Positions 52,986 to 60,980 of a stretch of DNA of 64,000 bases are shown here, piece by piece; position 1 is the first letter of the stretch; the number at the start of each line of letters is the position of its first letter. The translations under genes and the position numbers were made by a program. The stretch covers positions 124,001-188,000 of the forward strand of contig JADKFE010000003.1 of NCBI GenBank assembly GCA_016717595.1. Direction: 5' to 3'. Under the pieces are notes generated by a model. That model saw only the letters and a list, made by a program, of their open reading frames with translations. It made no database searches and was not told the origin of the DNA. Source of the stretch: Deltaproteobacteria bacterium. GTDB taxonomy: Bacteria; Myxococcota_A; UBA796; CAJQPC01.

Positions 52986-54105
52986 ATGGACGTCTGCGTC
53001 ATTGGCTGTGGTGGGATTGGATCCGCCGCCGCCTTGCTCCTGCGCTCCTACGCGCCTAGCGTTCACCTTCGCCTCTTTGACGCCGACGCTGGACGAATTC
53101 ACCAGGCGCTTGAGCTGGCGCGGGCCATCCCCGGCGACGATCCCACCGCGGCGGTGGTCAACCTGAACGGCTCCGTGGAGGACCTCCGGGCCCACATCTC
53201 GGGGTCGGCGATCGTGCTCGACTGCTCGCCCGGCCGCTTTGGCCCCAAGGTCGCCGAGGCCGCGCTCTCCGTCGGCGCCGCCTACGCCAGCCTCACCGAG
53301 CATGTCCACGAGACCGCTGAGGTCATCAAGCTCACCCACAAACACCAAGGCACGAGCGTCATCCAGACCGGCCTCGCGCCGGGCTACATCGACGTCTTGG
53401 GCATGGTGGCGCTCAAACGTTTTCGCGCCGCCCATGGTGTTCAGAACGTCCGCCGCTTGGCCCTTCGCGTCGGCGCCGTCACCCAGCACGACGTCCCCGG
53501 CCCGCACTACGGCTGGACCTGGAGCCCCATCGGCGTCGCCGTGGAGTACCTCGAGCCCTCCGTCGTCGTGCGTGGGCACAAGGTCACCACCGCTGGGGCG
53601 CTCTCCGACCGCGAGACCTTGAGCATCTGCGGCGAGACCTGGGAGGCTGATCTCACCTCTGGCGGCGCGGCGGACCTCCCCGACGTGCTGCACGACCAGA
53701 TCGAGACCCTCGACTACAAGACCGTCCGGTATCCCGGCCACTACGCCTGGGTGGACTCGCTCCTCGCTGGGGCTCGCCGAGGGCCCCGGCCGCGCCGACC
53801 GCCTCCAGGCCGCGATGGAGGCCGTGGTGCCCGTGGTCGAGGACGACCGCATCGTGCTCGCCGCGATCGTTGAGGGCGACGACGCCCAGGGCAAACCCCA
53901 GCGCCTCTCCATCGAGAAGGTCATCTTGCCGAGCGTCATCGCTGGGCACCGCCTGCGCGCCATCCAGACGACGACCGCCGCGCCCCTCGTGCAGTGCGCG
54001 CTGGACGTGATCAATGGCCGCATCAACGGCCTCGTCTCCCAGTCCATGCTGGGCGAAGAGTTCCTGCGCGGCGCGGTGATTCAGGACATCTACGGCGAGC
54101 CCTGA
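52986..54105 (+). CDS. Saccharopine dehydrogenase-like protein, frameshifted as sequenced
   Basis: The N-terminal dinucleotide-binding fold is clear (MDVCVIGCGGIGSAAALLL). The segments DCSPGRFGPKVAEAAL, SLTEHVHETAEVI and QTGLAPGYIDVLGM fit the saccharopine dehydrogenase/carboxynorspermidine-synthase-like superfamily. One G too many in the run at 53769-53772 shifts the frame after SLLAG. Removing it connects to a C-terminal half ending in IYGEP, giving 372 residues. The activity is probably an NAD(P)-linked oxidoreductase on an amino acid derivative, not further specified. GGAGA lies before the ATG. The 212-base gap upstream holds a possible TTGCCG-N17-TACTTA promoter (52874). Confidence 0.78.
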
Positions 54106-54134
54106 TCCCGGCCTCGATCAACGCCTCGGGCGGC

Positions 54135-54461
54135 TTACTTCAGCTCATTGCGGAAGTCGAGCCGCCCGTTCTTGATCTCATACACCTTGCCGTCCTCCAG
54201 CTTGATCGCCGGGCCGACCTCGTCCACACACATCCACGAGCCCGTCGAGCGGTCGACGTCGAAGGTGGTGGTGTTGTTGGAGTAGACCTTGGAGTGCAGC
54301 CCCAAGGTGCAGTTGTCCTCTTGGGTGATGAGCACAGCGTGGTCGGTCTTGTCGGCGTTGTGTACGGTGATCGTGCCGAGGTTGGGATCCATCTGCGGCG
54401 GGCAGGCGGTGAGCGCGGCGAGGCTGATGACGGCGAGGCTCACGCGGGCGACGGTTCTCAT
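54135..54461 (-). CDS. Small hypothetical lipoprotein
   Basis: The signal peptide MRTVARVSLAVISLAALTAC ends in a clear lipobox (LTAC). The mature domain of about 88 residues is beta-rich with two Cys (EDNCTLGLHS and GSWMCVDE) that could form a disulfide. I do not recognise a family. The start with the signal peptide is preferred over an upstream ATG that adds a Gly-rich piece. It is convergent with the saccharopine-dehydrogenase-like gene (30-base gap) and divergent from the glutaredoxin-like gene. Confidence 0.72.
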   Translation of the reverse strand: MRTVARVSLAVISLAALTACPPQMDPNLGTITVHNADKTDHAVLITQEDNCTLGLHSKVYSNNTTTFDVDRSTGSWMCVDEVGPAIKLEDGKVYEIKNGRLDFRNELK

Positions 54462-54557
54462 GGACGGCTCCTCAAGGGTTGGGAGTGATCGTATCACCCC
54501 CTGATCCTTGCCGATGGCCTCGGGCGTGTCCAGAGCTTCGGCTCCAAGAGGTGCCCG

Positions 54558-54944
54558 ATGTCCAACCGTTCGCTCCATGATCCCGCCCTTCGTACCCCCG
54601 CCGCCGCCCAGGCCTGCGCGGCGTTTCACCCGACCATCGTGGAGGAGGTCGCCACGACCGTCGCGAAAGATGATGTCGTGGTCGTGGGCATGGCCCAGAA
54701 CCCCGTCGTCAAGAGGGCGCGCGCGGCGCTCACCGAGGCCGGGGTGCCGTTCACGTACTTGGAGTACGGCTCGTACTTCTCCCAGTGGAAGGAGCGCCTG
54801 GCCCTCAAGATGTGGAGCGGCTGGCCGACCTTCCCCCAGGTCTTCGTGAAGGGGGTGCTCGTCGGCGGCTTCATCGAGACGAGGACCGCCCTTGAGGACG
54901 GCAGCCTCAAACGATGGCTGGAGCAGGGCCCGCCCCGGGCCTGA
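54558..54944 (+). CDS. Glutaredoxin-like protein lacking active-site cysteines
   Basis: The fold signature of monothiol or dithiol glutaredoxins is present in SGWPTFPQVFVKGVLVGG (cis-Pro and GSH-binding region) and in the end pattern DGSLKRWL. The place of the CPYC/CGFS redox site holds VGMAQNPVVKRARAALTEAG, with no Cys at either position. A redox role through thiols is therefore unlikely. It may bind a ligand, an iron-sulfur partner or glutathione without catalysis. It has 128 residues, is cytoplasmic, and carries an N-terminal extension of about 35 residues (Ala/His-rich). A hairpin separates it from the convergent NYN gene. Confidence 0.8.
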   Translation: MSNRSLHDPALRTPAAAQACAAFHPTIVEEVATTVAKDDVVVVGMAQNPVVKRARAALTEAGVPFTYLEYGSYFSQWKERLALKMWSGWPTFPQVFVKGVLVGGFIETRTALEDGSLKRWLEQGPPRA

Positions 54945-54954
54945 GCTCCGCTGA

Positions 54955-54987
54955 GTCGCGACGCGCGTTCGGCCAGCGCGTCGCGAC
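54955..54987. terminator. Hairpin between the glutaredoxin-like and NYN genes
   Basis: GTCGCGACGCG pairs perfectly with CGCGTCGCGAC around an 11-base loop, between two convergent genes. No T-tract follows, so it may act as a bidirectional Rho-linked terminator. Confidence 0.55.
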
Positions 54988-55001
54988 CCTTCGGTGAGCG
55001 T

Positions 55002-56816
55002 TTAGCCCTTGCGGGGCCGACGACGACGTTTCGGCGCGCCGTCCCCGGCGGGCTCGGCCTCTTCAGCGGCGACGGGCTCGGCGACGGGCGCGGCGACGGG
55101 CTCAACCACGGCGACGGCGGCGGCCTCCTTCGGGGCCTCGCTGCGGCGAGTCCGCGTGCGCTCACGGCCCTTTCGTGGGGCGGGAGCCGGGGCCTCCTCC
55201 ACCACGGGGGTCAGCTCGACGTCCTCAACGGAGGGCGGCAGGGGCTCTTCTTCCACCTCGACGGGCGCGGCGGCGATCGGCGCGGGCGCTTGGCGCTCCT
55301 CGACCTCTTGCTCAGCGCGGGGCTCGTCGGCGCGCTCACCGTCGCCGCGCTCATCGCCACGGTCGCCACGACGGCGACGCCGACGGCGGCGTTTGCCACC
55401 GGTGGCGCTGTCGTCGTCTAGATCAGCGAGGGGAGGGGTGTCCCGGCGGTCGCGGCGGGGCGGCGGGGCGGCCAGCTCGGCGTCGCCGTCCTCATCCGTG
55501 GGCTCGACGCTCATCGGGCGCGGGGCCCGAGGCGGCGGCGCGGGGCGGGCGCTCCAGGCGAGGAGCTCCTCGACCTCACGGGTGTGCCGACGATCCCCGA
55601 AGAGCAGCTCCGAGAGCTCGGGCACCGACGACTTCAGCTCGACGCCAAGCTCCTTGAGGCGGCTGACGTAGACCTGGTCGAGCAGCTTGACGAGGTCTTC
55701 AGGGCTGCGGTCGAGCACGAAGGGCGCGAAGAAGCTGCGAACGGCCTCGCCGTCGGGGTGCAAGAACGCGCCGCCGCGGTGCAGGGCGTTGATCACGCTC
55801 TCGACCTGGCGCTGGGTGAGGGGATCCCCACGCTCGTGGGCGCGGTTGGTGAGATCCTGGATCATCCACTGGAGGTTCACCCGGCGTTTGCGCTCGTTGC
55901 GCTGGCGCACGGCCTCGTGCAGGGCGCGGCACAGCTCGGCGCGGTCGCTGCGGGTGAGGGGCTCGAGCTCCTCAGCGGTGAGCTGCTCGTAGAGCTTGCG
56001 CGTGGGGTCGCTGTCGACGGGGATCGGCGCGGGCGGGGGGCGCTGGTGCTCGACGGGCTCCAGATCCGGGGCGCCGACGAGGTAACCGCCGCCGCGCTCG
56101 TCACGCTCCAGGCGCACGACGCCGTTTCTGGCGCAGAACTCCATGAAGCGGGTCATCGTCGAGAAGCCCAGGTCGGCCTCGGAGAACGACGACTCTTTGC
56201 GCAGGATGGCCTCCTTGATCTTGGAGGCTTGAACCGGCGCCGGGTCGTCGCGCTGCAGAGACTCAAGGGCCTCGGTGACGAGCTCCATCGCCTCTTCGCG
56301 GGTGAACTCGGTGACCTCCTCGCTCTTGCCCTTGCGGCGGCTGCGCTGGGTGCGCTCGCTGCGCAGGGTGTCGTAGAAGAAGAACTCGTCGCAGGCCTCG
56401 ATGATGAGGCGGGAGGTGCTGCGCCGGGTGCCGCAGCCGAGCACCCGCTTGTCGAGCTCACGCAGCTTCGTGATCAGCGGCGTGAAGTCCGAGTCGCCGG
56501 AGACGATGCAGTAGGTGTCGACGTAAGACTTCGTGAAGGCCAGCTCCATGCAGTCCACGACCAGCGCGACGTCGGCGCGGTTCTTGTCTTGCATGCCGTG
56601 GGCGGAGAGCTCGAAGAGGGAGATGCCCTCGAAGAGCAGCTCCTTCTTGTGGCGGGCGAAGCGGCCCCAGTCTGCGTAGGAGCGAGCGACCAGCACCCGA
56701 CCGCGCTCGCGAAGCCGGTTCATGATGAGGCCGATCTCAAGCTTCCCCAGGCCCTCTTTCTCGACACCCGCGGCGAGGTTCTCGAAGTCGATGAGTACCG
56801 CGATGTTGTTTTCCAA
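55002..56816 (-). CDS. NYN domain RNase-like protein with OST-HTH (LOTUS) domain and Arg-rich tail
   Basis: Residues 4-150 form an NYN/LabA PIN-like nuclease domain with acidic residues at about D10 (VLIDFENL), D82 and D88 (NRADVALVVD), and D108/D110 (IVSGDSDFTPLI). Residues 172-247 resemble an OST-HTH/LOTUS domain (ASKIKEAILRKESSFSEADLGFSTMTRF). A helical region of about 170 residues follows. The tail from about residue 420 is disordered, with GKRRRRRRRRGDRGD and mixed acidic stretches like the RNA-binding ends of RNase E-type proteins. The predicted role is RNA binding and possibly metal-dependent cleavage. It is divergent from the MoxR gene across 183 bases. Confidence 0.85.
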   Translation of the reverse strand: MENNIAVLIDFENLAAGVEKEGLGKLEIGLIMNRLRERGRVLVARSYADWGRFARHKKELLFEGISLFELSAHGMQDKNRADVALVVDCMELAFTKSYVDTYCIVSGDSDFTPLITKLRELDKRVLGCGTRRSTSRLIIEACDEFFFYDTLRSERTQRSRRKGKSEEVTEFTREEAMELVTEALESLQRDDPAPVQASKIKEAILRKESSFSEADLGFSTMTRFMEFCARNGVVRLERDERGGGYLVGAPDLEPVEHQRPPPAPIPVDSDPTRKLYEQLTAEELEPLTRSDRAELCRALHEAVRQRNERKRRVNLQWMIQDLTNRAHERGDPLTQRQVESVINALHRGGAFLHPDGEAVRSFFAPFVLDRSPEDLVKLLDQVYVSRLKELGVELKSSVPELSELLFGDRRHTREVEELLAWSARPAPPPRAPRPMSVEPTDEDGDAELAAPPPRRDRRDTPPLADLDDDSATGGKRRRRRRRRGDRGDERGDGERADEPRAEQEVEERQAPAPIAAAPVEVEEEPLPPSVEDVELTPVVEEAPAPAPRKGRERTRTRRSEAPKEAAAVAVVEPVAAPVAEPVAAEEAEPAGDGAPKRRRRPRKG

Positions 56817-56999
56817 GCGTTGTCCGTGTTCTTCCTCCCATCAGGGGGGGAGGAGCTGTGCTGGCGCCGAGTCGGAGTCGAGCTGCGGGGCCAGGGGCCG
56901 ACCCTAGCCCAATTTGGGGTGTTTCGCAACCTCCCGCCCGTCGCGGCGCAGCAGGCGGTAGGCTCCACACGGCGTTATTGGGGCGGCGAGGAGACTCTG

Positions 57000-57830
57000 A
57001 TGTCCACGTTCAGTCGTTTCGCTGGCACCTCACGCTACATCGCCGATGAAGACCTCATGGCCTCGGTCAACGCGGCGATCGCGCTCAAGCGCCCGTTGTT
57101 GGTCAAAGGGGAGCCCGGCACTGGCAAGACGATGCTCGCCAGCGCCGTGTCCGAGGCGCTGGGCCTGCCGATGTTGACCTGGCACGTCAAGTCCACGACA
57201 AAAGCCGCCGAGGGCCTCTACGCCTACGACGTGGTGCAGCGCCTCAACGACTCCCGCTTCGGCGGCGGCGACGTCTCCGACATCCGCCGCTACATCCGCT
57301 TGGGGCCGATGGGCCAGGCCTTCGCCGCCGAGAAGCCCGTGGTGCTGCTCATCGACGAGATCGACAAGGCGGACTTGGAGTTCCCCAACGACCTCCTCCG
57401 TGAGCTGGACGAGATGCGCTTCACCATCTCCGAGCTCGACGAGACGGTCAGCGCCGTGCACCGCCCGGTCACCTTGATCACCTCAAACGCCGAGAAAGAG
57501 CTCCCCGACGCCTTTCTGCGCCGCTGCGTCTTTCATTACATCGCCTTCCCCGACCGCGAGCGCCTCGCCCGCATCGTTCACTCACACCACCCCGACCTCG
57601 ACCAGCAGCTCATCAGCGCGGCGATGGACCGCTTCTACGCCCTGCGGAAGCTCGACGGGATGCGCAAGAAGCCCTCCACAAGTGAGCTCCTCGACTGGCT
57701 CGTGGTGCTCAGCCGCGCAGGGGTGCCCGCTGAAGAGCTGCGCCGGGCCTTGCCCTTCTCCGGCGTGCTCCTCAAACAAGAAGAAGACCTCCTGCTCGGC
57801 CACAAGACGCCGCGTCGGGCGGGCGTGTGA
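57000..57830 (+). CDS. MoxR-family AAA+ ATPase
   Basis: Walker A GEPGTGKTM, Walker B VVLLIDEIDKAD and sensor motifs (LITSNAEKELPDAFLRRC) identify an AAA+ ATPase of the MoxR type. At 276 residues it is a compact member. MoxR proteins act as chaperones that help assemble or activate partner complexes and usually pair with VWA-domain proteins. The VWA gene follows with a four-base overlap, as expected. The ATG is preceded by GAGGAG. It is divergent from the NYN/OST-HTH gene, so the two may share regulatory sites in the 183-base gap. Confidence 0.9.
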   Translation: MSTFSRFAGTSRYIADEDLMASVNAAIALKRPLLVKGEPGTGKTMLASAVSEALGLPMLTWHVKSTTKAAEGLYAYDVVQRLNDSRFGGGDVSDIRRYIRLGPMGQAFAAEKPVVLLIDEIDKADLEFPNDLLRELDEMRFTISELDETVSAVHRPVTLITSNAEKELPDAFLRRCVFHYIAFPDRERLARIVHSHHPDLDQQLISAAMDRFYALRKLDGMRKKPSTSELLDWLVVLSRAGVPAEELRRALPFSGVLLKQEEDLLLGHKTPRRAGV

Positions 57831-59005
57831 GCGAGCCCGTCGCCGGGCGGCTCTTTTTGCCGCTGTTGTTCAACCTGCGCGCCCAAGGGCTCGGCGTAGG
57901 CTTGAGCGAGTGGCTGGCGTTCATTGAGGGCCTCACCGCGGGCCTCGCCCGGGATCTCGACGGCGTCTATCGCCTGGGCCGCGCGCTGCTCGTGCACAGC
58001 GAGGCCCACTACGATCATTACGACCTCGCCTTCTCCGCCACCTTCGCCGGGGTCACCTTAGAGCCCAAGCTCAAGGCGGCCTTGGAGGACTTCTTGCGTG
58101 ACCCGGCGGCCTTCGCCGAGGGCCGCCCGCCGGGTGAGCACGACTTTAAGAGCGTCGAGGAGCTGCTGGAGGCCTTCCGCAAGACCCTCGCCGAGCAAAA
58201 AGAGCGCCACCAAGGCGGCAACCGCTGGGTGGGCACCGGCGGCACCTCGCCCTATGGCACGGGCGGCAAAGCCAACATGGGCCTGCAGCTCGGCGAGTCG
58301 TCCGGCGGCGGGGGAGGGGGCGTGCAGCTCGCCGCCGAGCGCCGCTGGTCGGAGTACCGCACCGACCTCGCCTTGGACGTGCGCGACTTTAAGGTGGCCT
58401 TACGCGCCTTGCGGAAGCTCGCCCGAGAAGGCGTCGAGGAGCTTGATCTCGACGAGAGCATCCAGGCCACGGCGCGTCAGGCCGGGGAGATTGAGCTCGT
58501 CTTCAACCCCGAGCGCGCCAACCGCGCCCAGGTCGTGCTGCTCATGGACGCTGGCGGCTCGATGAGCCCCCACGCCGCCTTGGTCTCGCGCTTGTTCACC
58601 GCGGCGCAAGAGCTCAAGACCTTCAAGACCTTTGAGCACTTTTACTTCCACAACTGCATCTACGGCTGGCTGTACAAGAGCTACCAGACCTTCGAGCGGG
58701 AGCGCACCGTCGATGTCTTGGCCCGGCTCACGCCCCGGCACCGACTGATCCTCGTCGGCGACGCCAGCATGGCGCCGTATGAGCTGTTCTCCAACTTCGC
58801 GGGCTACGGCGACACCTCCCCGGCGGGCATCGAGTGGCTGCGTCGGCTCAAGGAGCGCTGCCCGTCGAGCGTGTGGCTCAACCCCGATCCCCGTCAGTAT
58901 TGGGAGCACCCAACCGTGCAGGCGATCGGCCAGATCTTCCCGATGCAACCGCTCACCTTGGACGGCCTAAGGTTGGCGGTGAGGGAGCTTCGCGCGGCGC
59001 GCTGA
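57827..59005 (+). CDS. CoxE-like VWA domain protein, MoxR partner
   Basis: The C-terminal half is a von Willebrand factor A domain with the MIDAS motif DAGGSMS, then a later Thr/Asp region (LILVGDASMAPYELF). The N-terminal half is helical, with a Gly-rich linker GTGGKANMGLQLGE. The pattern follows the CoxE/YehP-like family that pairs with MoxR ATPases. It has 392 residues and is cytoplasmic. GTG overlaps the MoxR stop. The target of the pair is unknown here. The tRNA-Gln promoter lies directly downstream. Confidence 0.85.
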   Translation: MSEPVAGRLFLPLLFNLRAQGLGVGLSEWLAFIEGLTAGLARDLDGVYRLGRALLVHSEAHYDHYDLAFSATFAGVTLEPKLKAALEDFLRDPAAFAEGRPPGEHDFKSVEELLEAFRKTLAEQKERHQGGNRWVGTGGTSPYGTGGKANMGLQLGESSGGGGGGVQLAAERRWSEYRTDLALDVRDFKVALRALRKLAREGVEELDLDESIQATARQAGEIELVFNPERANRAQVVLLMDAGGSMSPHAALVSRLFTAAQELKTFKTFEHFYFHNCIYGWLYKSYQTFERERTVDVLARLTPRHRLILVGDASMAPYELFSNFAGYGDTSPAGIEWLRRLKERCPSSVWLNPDPRQYWEHPTVQAIGQIFPMQPLTLDGLRLAVRELRAAR

Positions 59006-59015
59006 GTTCTCGCCC

Positions 59016-59044
59016 TTGTCAGGGGGCGCCGAACGCAGTACACT
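59016..59044 (+). promoter_or_regulatory. Sigma-70-type promoter of tRNA-Gln
   Basis: TTGTCA and TACACT are separated by exactly 17 bases, just after the VWA gene. The predicted start point near 59051 leaves a leader of about 33 bases before the tRNA. Confidence 0.75.
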
Positions 59045-59063
59045 CGCGACCCGGCTGGTGAGA

Positions 59064-59081
59064 GTGGCTCTACGGAGCCAC
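59064..59081 (+). other. UACG-tetraloop hairpin in the tRNA-Gln leader
   Basis: GTGGCTC and GAGCCAC form a seven-base-pair stem closed by C(UACG)G, a very stable UNCG-type tetraloop. It ends two bases before the mature tRNA, inside the predicted primary transcript. No T-run follows, so a processing or stability role is more likely than termination. Confidence 0.6.
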
Positions 59082-59083
59082 GC

Positions 59084-59155
59084 TGGGGCGTCGACAAGTG
59101 GTAAGTCAACGGATTTTGATTCCGTTTACCGCAGGTTCGAATCCTGCCGCCCCAA
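59084..59155 (+). tRNA. tRNA-Gln(TTG)
   Basis: A 72-base cloverleaf with acceptor arms TGGGGCG/CGCCCCA, anticodon stem ACGGA/TCCGT and loop TTTTGAT, giving anticodon TTG (reads CAA). The T arm has GTTCGAATC. The CCA end is not encoded. The prs gene starts 33 bases downstream, so they may share one transcript. Confidence 0.95.
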
Positions 59156-59188
59156 TCCCAGCCTGGCCACCCCCACCACGGTGTCGGA

Positions 59189-60151
59189 ATGGCGTCCCTC
59201 GGATATGGCGAGATCAAGCTCTTCTCCGGCAACGCCAATCCCGAGCTCGCCACGGCGATCGCGGCGCACCTCGGGTTGAAGTTAGGAGACGCCAAGGTCT
59301 CCCGCTTCTCCGATGGTGAGGTGCAGGTCGAGATCGGCGACAACGTGCGCGGTCGGGATGTCTACATCATCCAGCCGACCTGCGCCCCGGCGAACGATCA
59401 CCTCATGGAGCTGCTCATCATGGGCGACGCCTGCAAGCGGGCGAGCGCTGGGCGGCTCACGGCGGTGATCCCGTACTACGGCTACTCCCGCCAAGACCGA
59501 AAGGTCGCCCCGCGGGCGCCGATCACCGCGAAGCTCGTCGCTGATCTGCTCACCGCCGCGGGCTTCCACCGCGTGTTGACCATCGACCTGCACGCCGGGC
59601 AGATCCAGGGCTTCTTCGACATCCCCGTGGACAACCTCTACGGCTCCACAAAGCTCGTGAGTTACCTGCGGGAGAAGGTCGGTCGGCGGGATGACATCGT
59701 CGTGGTCTCTCCCGACGCTGGCGGTGTCGAGCGCGCTCGCGCTTACGCCAAGCACCTTCGCGCGGGCCTCGCCATCGTCGATAAACGCCGCAGCGGGCCG
59801 AACGTCGCGGAGATCATGCACATCATCGGCGACGTGCGCGGCCGCTACGCGGTGCTCGTAGACGACATGATCGACACCGCCGGCACCTTGGCCAAGGCCG
59901 CCTCCGCCATCGTCGAGGCCGGCGCCACCGGGGTCATGGCCGTGGCCACCCACGCCATCCTCTCGGGCAACGCCGCCCAGCGCATCGCCGAGAGCGCGCT
60001 GGATGAGGTGGTCGTCAGCAACACCGTGCCCTTGAGCGAGTCCGCGCGGGCGACGGGGCGCATCACCGTCGTCACCATCGCCGATGTGCTCGCCGAGTCG
60101 ATCCGCTCGATCCACCACGCCGACTCCGTCTCGCGGCTGTTCCGGATCTGA
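59189..60151 (+). CDS. prs: Ribose-phosphate pyrophosphokinase
   Basis: Prs makes phosphoribosyl pyrophosphate from ribose-5-phosphate and ATP, feeding nucleotide, histidine and NAD synthesis. The motifs match bacterial class I enzymes: FSDGEVQVEI, YYGYSRQDRK, the DLHAGQIQGFFDIPVDNLY stretch, SPDAGGVERAR, DKRRSGPN and the PRPP loop VLVDDMIDTAGT. At 320 residues it is full length. It lies right after tRNA-Gln and ahead of rplY and pth, a common arrangement in bacteria. A 244-base leader region separates it from rplY. Confidence 0.97.
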   Translation: MASLGYGEIKLFSGNANPELATAIAAHLGLKLGDAKVSRFSDGEVQVEIGDNVRGRDVYIIQPTCAPANDHLMELLIMGDACKRASAGRLTAVIPYYGYSRQDRKVAPRAPITAKLVADLLTAAGFHRVLTIDLHAGQIQGFFDIPVDNLYGSTKLVSYLREKVGRRDDIVVVSPDAGGVERARAYAKHLRAGLAIVDKRRSGPNVAEIMHIIGDVRGRYAVLVDDMIDTAGTLAKAASAIVEAGATGVMAVATHAILSGNAAQRIAESALDEVVVSNTVPLSESARATGRITVVTIADVLAESIRSIHHADSVSRLFRI

Positions 60152-60181
60152 GCTGATTCGCCCCCAGGGCGGCCCCGGCGG

Positions 60182-60210
60182 TTGACATGCCCCCGCCGCT
60201 CCAATAGGAG
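60182..60210 (+). promoter_or_regulatory. Possible promoter of rplY
   Basis: A perfect TTGACA is followed 17 bases later by TAGGAG, a weak -10. It would start a leader of about 180 bases containing two hairpins. Confidence 0.45.
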
Positions 60211-60225
60211 GCGCCGTCCGGTAGG

Positions 60226-60281
60226 GCCACGTTCGTGGCGCTCCGTGCGGGCGACGCCGGGCAACCACAAGTCGTGGTTGC
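60226..60281 (+). other. Structured leader of rplY: two hairpins
   Basis: The first hairpin is GCCAC-GTTC-GTGGC (60226-60239). The second is an 8-base-pair stem GCAACCAC/GTGGTTGC with loop AAGTC (60261-60281). No T-run follows either. The position before a ribosomal protein gene suggests an autoregulatory mRNA leader, but no known family is recognised. Confidence 0.45.
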
Positions 60282-60395
60282 TCCAGAGTCCATGGCGCCG
60301 CTCGTGATTCCTTTGGCCCGGCCTTGTCCGCGCCCGAGGACGCAGTTCGCCGCTGCGGGTGAGAGGACTCCACCCTACTTCAGGGATCCTCCACC

Positions 60396-60974
60396 ATGAA
60401 CACCATCCCGTTGCAGGCCACGGTCCGCGAGACCTTCGGCAAGGGCGAAGCCCGCAAGCTGCGCGCCAAGGGCAACATCCCGGCGCTGGTCTACCGCGCT
60501 GGCGGTGCGCCCAAGCACATCGCCCTCGACCCCCTGGTCCTCACGAAGCTCTTCCGGGCTTCCAACAACCAGAACACCCTCCTCGACGTGCAGGTAGACG
60601 GCCAGTCCTTCATCTGCATCGTGCGTGAGGCGCAGAAGCACCCGGTCAGCCGCGAGCTTCTTCACGTCGATCTCTACGAGGTCCTCCCCACCGAGTCCGT
60701 GCTCATCGAGGTGCCGCTGCTGGCGTCTGGTCGCGCGGCGGGCGTCGCGGCGGGCGGGAAGCTCAACGTGCTGGCGCGCTCGGTGAACGTCCGCTGTATG
60801 CCCGCGGACATCCCCGCGGTCATCGACGTGGACGTCACCCCGCTGAACATCGGCGAGGGCCTGCGCATGTCGCAGATCCCCGCGCCCGCGGGCTGCACCT
60901 TTGTCTTCCCGATCGACTTCAACGTCGTGCTCGTGGTCGGCAAGCGCGTTGACGCCAAGGGCGATGAGAGCTGA
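60396..60974 (+). CDS. rplY: 50S ribosomal protein L25/general stress protein Ctc
   Basis: The N-terminal domain matches L25 (TVRETFGKGEARKLRAKGNIPALVY), which binds 5S rRNA. The C-terminal TL5/Ctc domain (LHVDLYEVLPTESVLIEVPL, VDVTPLNIGEGLRMSQIP) makes it the long two-domain form of 192 residues. It lies seven bases before pth and downstream of prs, the usual order. The leader carries two hairpins. Confidence 0.95.
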   Translation: MNTIPLQATVRETFGKGEARKLRAKGNIPALVYRAGGAPKHIALDPLVLTKLFRASNNQNTLLDVQVDGQSFICIVREAQKHPVSRELLHVDLYEVLPTESVLIEVPLLASGRAAGVAAGGKLNVLARSVNVRCMPADIPAVIDVDVTPLNIGEGLRMSQIPAPAGCTFVFPIDFNVVLVVGKRVDAKGDES

Positions 60975-60980
60975 TTCATC

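Noticed and set aside
55002..59005. NYN and MoxR-VWA genes as a proven defence island
   Set aside because: No toxin, nuclease effector partner, integrase or other defence gene lies nearby; kept only as a hypothesis.
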